Origin: Vulcanimicrobiota bacterium
GTDB lineage: Bacteria; Vulcanimicrobiota; Vulcanimicrobiia; Eremiobacterales; Eremiobacteraceae
NCBI GenBank assembly: GCA_019232725.1
Contig: JAFANK010000198.1
Location: 1-14,554, forward strand
Reading direction: 5' to 3'
Length of the DNA: 14,554 bases
Shown: in pieces, positions 13,012-14,554 of the stretch
Layout: each line of letters begins with the position of its first letter
Numbering within the stretch: position 1 is the stretch's first letter
Made by a program: the position numbers and the translations under genes
Notes under the pieces: model-generated
Databases searched by the model: none
Told to the model about the DNA's origin: nothing
Seen by the model: only the letters and a program-made list of their open reading frames with translations

Positions 13012-14554
13012 TGGCAACGGCGCAGCCGAACAGCGAAGGCAAGCGTGAAAGCGCTCCCGTCAAGGTGAGCGCTGCGCTTGCACAGGCGCGCCAGCACCTC
13101 ATCCGCAACAACGCCGCAGCCGCGCTGACGGTGCTCAAAGAGATCGCCGCCCTCCCGGATTGTTCTGCGGACGTGCGCATCGAGGCGGCCAAGATGCTTG
13201 CCAATGCCGGGGCCAATGCCGAGGCAGCGCAGTGCTATCTGAATGCGGGCCTCGCGTTGCTGTACGACCAAGGCGACGTGGCGCGCGCCCGGCAGGCGTT
13301 CGCAAGCGCGCATAACCTCGATCCGCAGAATCTGGACGTGATCTTCCATCTCGGACAGGCAGATGTCGTCGAGGGCCGCACCCAAGATGGACTTGCGAAG
13401 TTCATCGACGTGCTGCGCAAGTCCAACCTCAAGCATACGCCCGCGCTATTCGAAGCCGGCTGCATCTATCAGGCGAACGGTCAGTACGATCAAGCCATCC
13501 TCGCCTTCAAGAAAGTGCTGGATCGCGAGAAAGACCATATCCAGGCGATCGTGCACATGGGTCAGCTGCACCAGATCAAGGGCATGATCCCCGAGGCGAT
13601 CGGTTACTACATGCAGGCGGCGCAGATCACGCGCGAGGCGCAGCAGCTGGGCACGACGCGGCAGATCGTCAACATGGTGCTCTCGCTTGACGCGAACAAT
13701 TCGCGCGCGCGCAGCATCCTGGCGGATCTCGATGAGAACCACGAGGGCGAAGAGGGCGAACAGCATGAGGAAGCGCCCCAGGCGACTGCCGCCAAACCGC
13801 AAGAGGCAGAGCCGCAAGTAGCTCCGCTCAAAGGTGCTGCGTCCCCGGCAGCTCCGGCACCGGCAAAACCTGCAGCCGTCGAGCGCGCACCGGTCGCGGC
13901 AGACGACACGGCGTTGCAATACTTGCGCCGACAGCAAGACACGGCGCTCGCCGAATTGCGTGACGTCCAAGAGCAACTGGATGGAGCGCGCAAAGAACTT
14001 GCAACCGCAGGCGCCCAAGCCTCACAGCTCGAGCGGCAAGAGGCCAGCCAGCTCGAGGCGGAGGCGCGGCGCAAGCGAGAAGAAGCAGAGCGTGAAGTCG
14101 CCGAGCTGCGCGCACAACTCGAGGCGGATGCCCAAGCCAAACGTGAAGCACTTGAAGCAGAGCTGGGCGAGCTGCGCGCGCACATCGAACAGGCTCGCGC
14201 GCAGCAGGCGGAAGAGGCTGCCGCACGCGATGCGATCGCAGCCGCCAACGCCGAGCTCGATGCAAAGCTTCTCGCTGCGCAAAACGAGCTGAGCTCGGCT
14301 GAGGCGCAGCGCGCGCAGACAGCGGCGGCAGCTGCGTCGTCGAGCCAGCAGTTCGAACAGAAAGCGCGCGAGACCAAGGCGCTCGTGGCGCGTGAGGAGG
14401 CACGCCTCAAAGAACTGCAGGGGCAAGCCGCTCAGGCGCAGGCGAATCTCAACAAGGCATCGACCGCACACGAAGCAGCTATGCTCGAGATCGCAGCGCG
14501 GCGTCAGCGCGCGCAAGCCGAGCTCGACGCGTTACAAACCGACGTCGCCAAGGC
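13012..14554 (+). CDS. TPR and coiled-coil protein, 3' truncated by window edge
   Basis: Seen: at least 514 residues from the ATG at 13012, still open at the right edge. AGGAG (13005-13009) lies only two bases upstream, an unusually short spacing. Residues about 20-245 form helical tetratricopeptide-like repeats; the clearest is FEAGCIYQANGQYDQAILAF (147-166). An acidic then Pro/Ala-rich linker spans 243-298. From about 299 to the edge is an Ala/Glu/Gln/Arg-rich heptad-like coiled coil. No signal peptide or membrane helix is visible, so it looks cytoplasmic. It starts 31 bp after aroC and is probably co-transcribed. I do not recognise a specific family. TPR proteins accompany many pilus systems (PilF, FimV), but lack of a lipobox, signal peptide or LysM argues against those. 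Function unknown. Confidence 0.85.

Noticed and set aside
1..14554. CRISPR array, insertion sequence, phage or integron features
   Set aside because: No regularly spaced repeats, terminal inverted repeats, transposase or integrase motifs are visible.

Overview
The window is a GC-rich stretch of a diderm (two-membraned) bacterium's chromosome. It holds most of a type IVa pilus gene set: three tandem pilin genes, the prepilin peptidase, a Crp/Fnr-type regulator, the complete alignment and secretin cluster pilM-N-O-P-Q, then chorismate synthase (aroC) and the start of a TPR/coiled-coil protein. The outer-membrane secretin and the PilP lipoprotein show that the cell has an outer membrane. The pilin sequences, high GC and alanine/proline-rich linkers resemble uncultured lineages such as Ca. 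Eremiobacterota (WPS-2), but that placement is recalled impression and low-confidence inference.

Layout. Positions 3-2671 carry two paralogous GT-C (GT39/ArnT/PMT-like) membrane glycosyltransferases. They converge and overlap tail to tail by 64 bp, and the first is cut by the left window edge. Position 2671 onward is a divergent intergenic region leading into pilA1 (2817-3251), pilA2 (3575-4009) and pilA3 (4145-4615). pilD (4640-5422) follows pilA3 closely. A Crp-family regulator (5536-6237) ends in a clear intrinsic terminator. A second operon runs from 6518: pilM, pilN, pilO, pilP and pilQ with gaps of 19, -4, 13 and 3 bp. After a strong hairpin come aroC (11820-12980) and a TPR/coiled-coil gene that runs off the right edge. 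No pilB, pilT or pilC is present, so the motor and platform genes must lie elsewhere. There are no tRNA, rRNA, CRISPR or insertion-sequence features.

How the parts fit. PilD would cleave and methylate the three prepilins at the G|FTLIE site. PilM (cytoplasmic, actin-like) would bind the INLLP tail of PilN. PilN and PilO would form the inner-membrane coiled-coil dimer, and PilP would bridge to the PilQ secretin.

The most notable observation is regulatory. Each pilin gene has upstream a sequence matching the E. coli CRP consensus TGTGA-N6-TCACA at 8 or 9 of 10 positions: TGTGA-N6-TCACG, TGTGG-N6-TCACG and AGTGA-N6-TCACA. The Crp-family protein encoded right beside them has the CRP recognition-helix residues R-E-x3-R that read TGTGA. 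This suggests a local regulatory circuit for pilin choice. pilA2 additionally has a roughly 200-nt leader with several strong hairpins.
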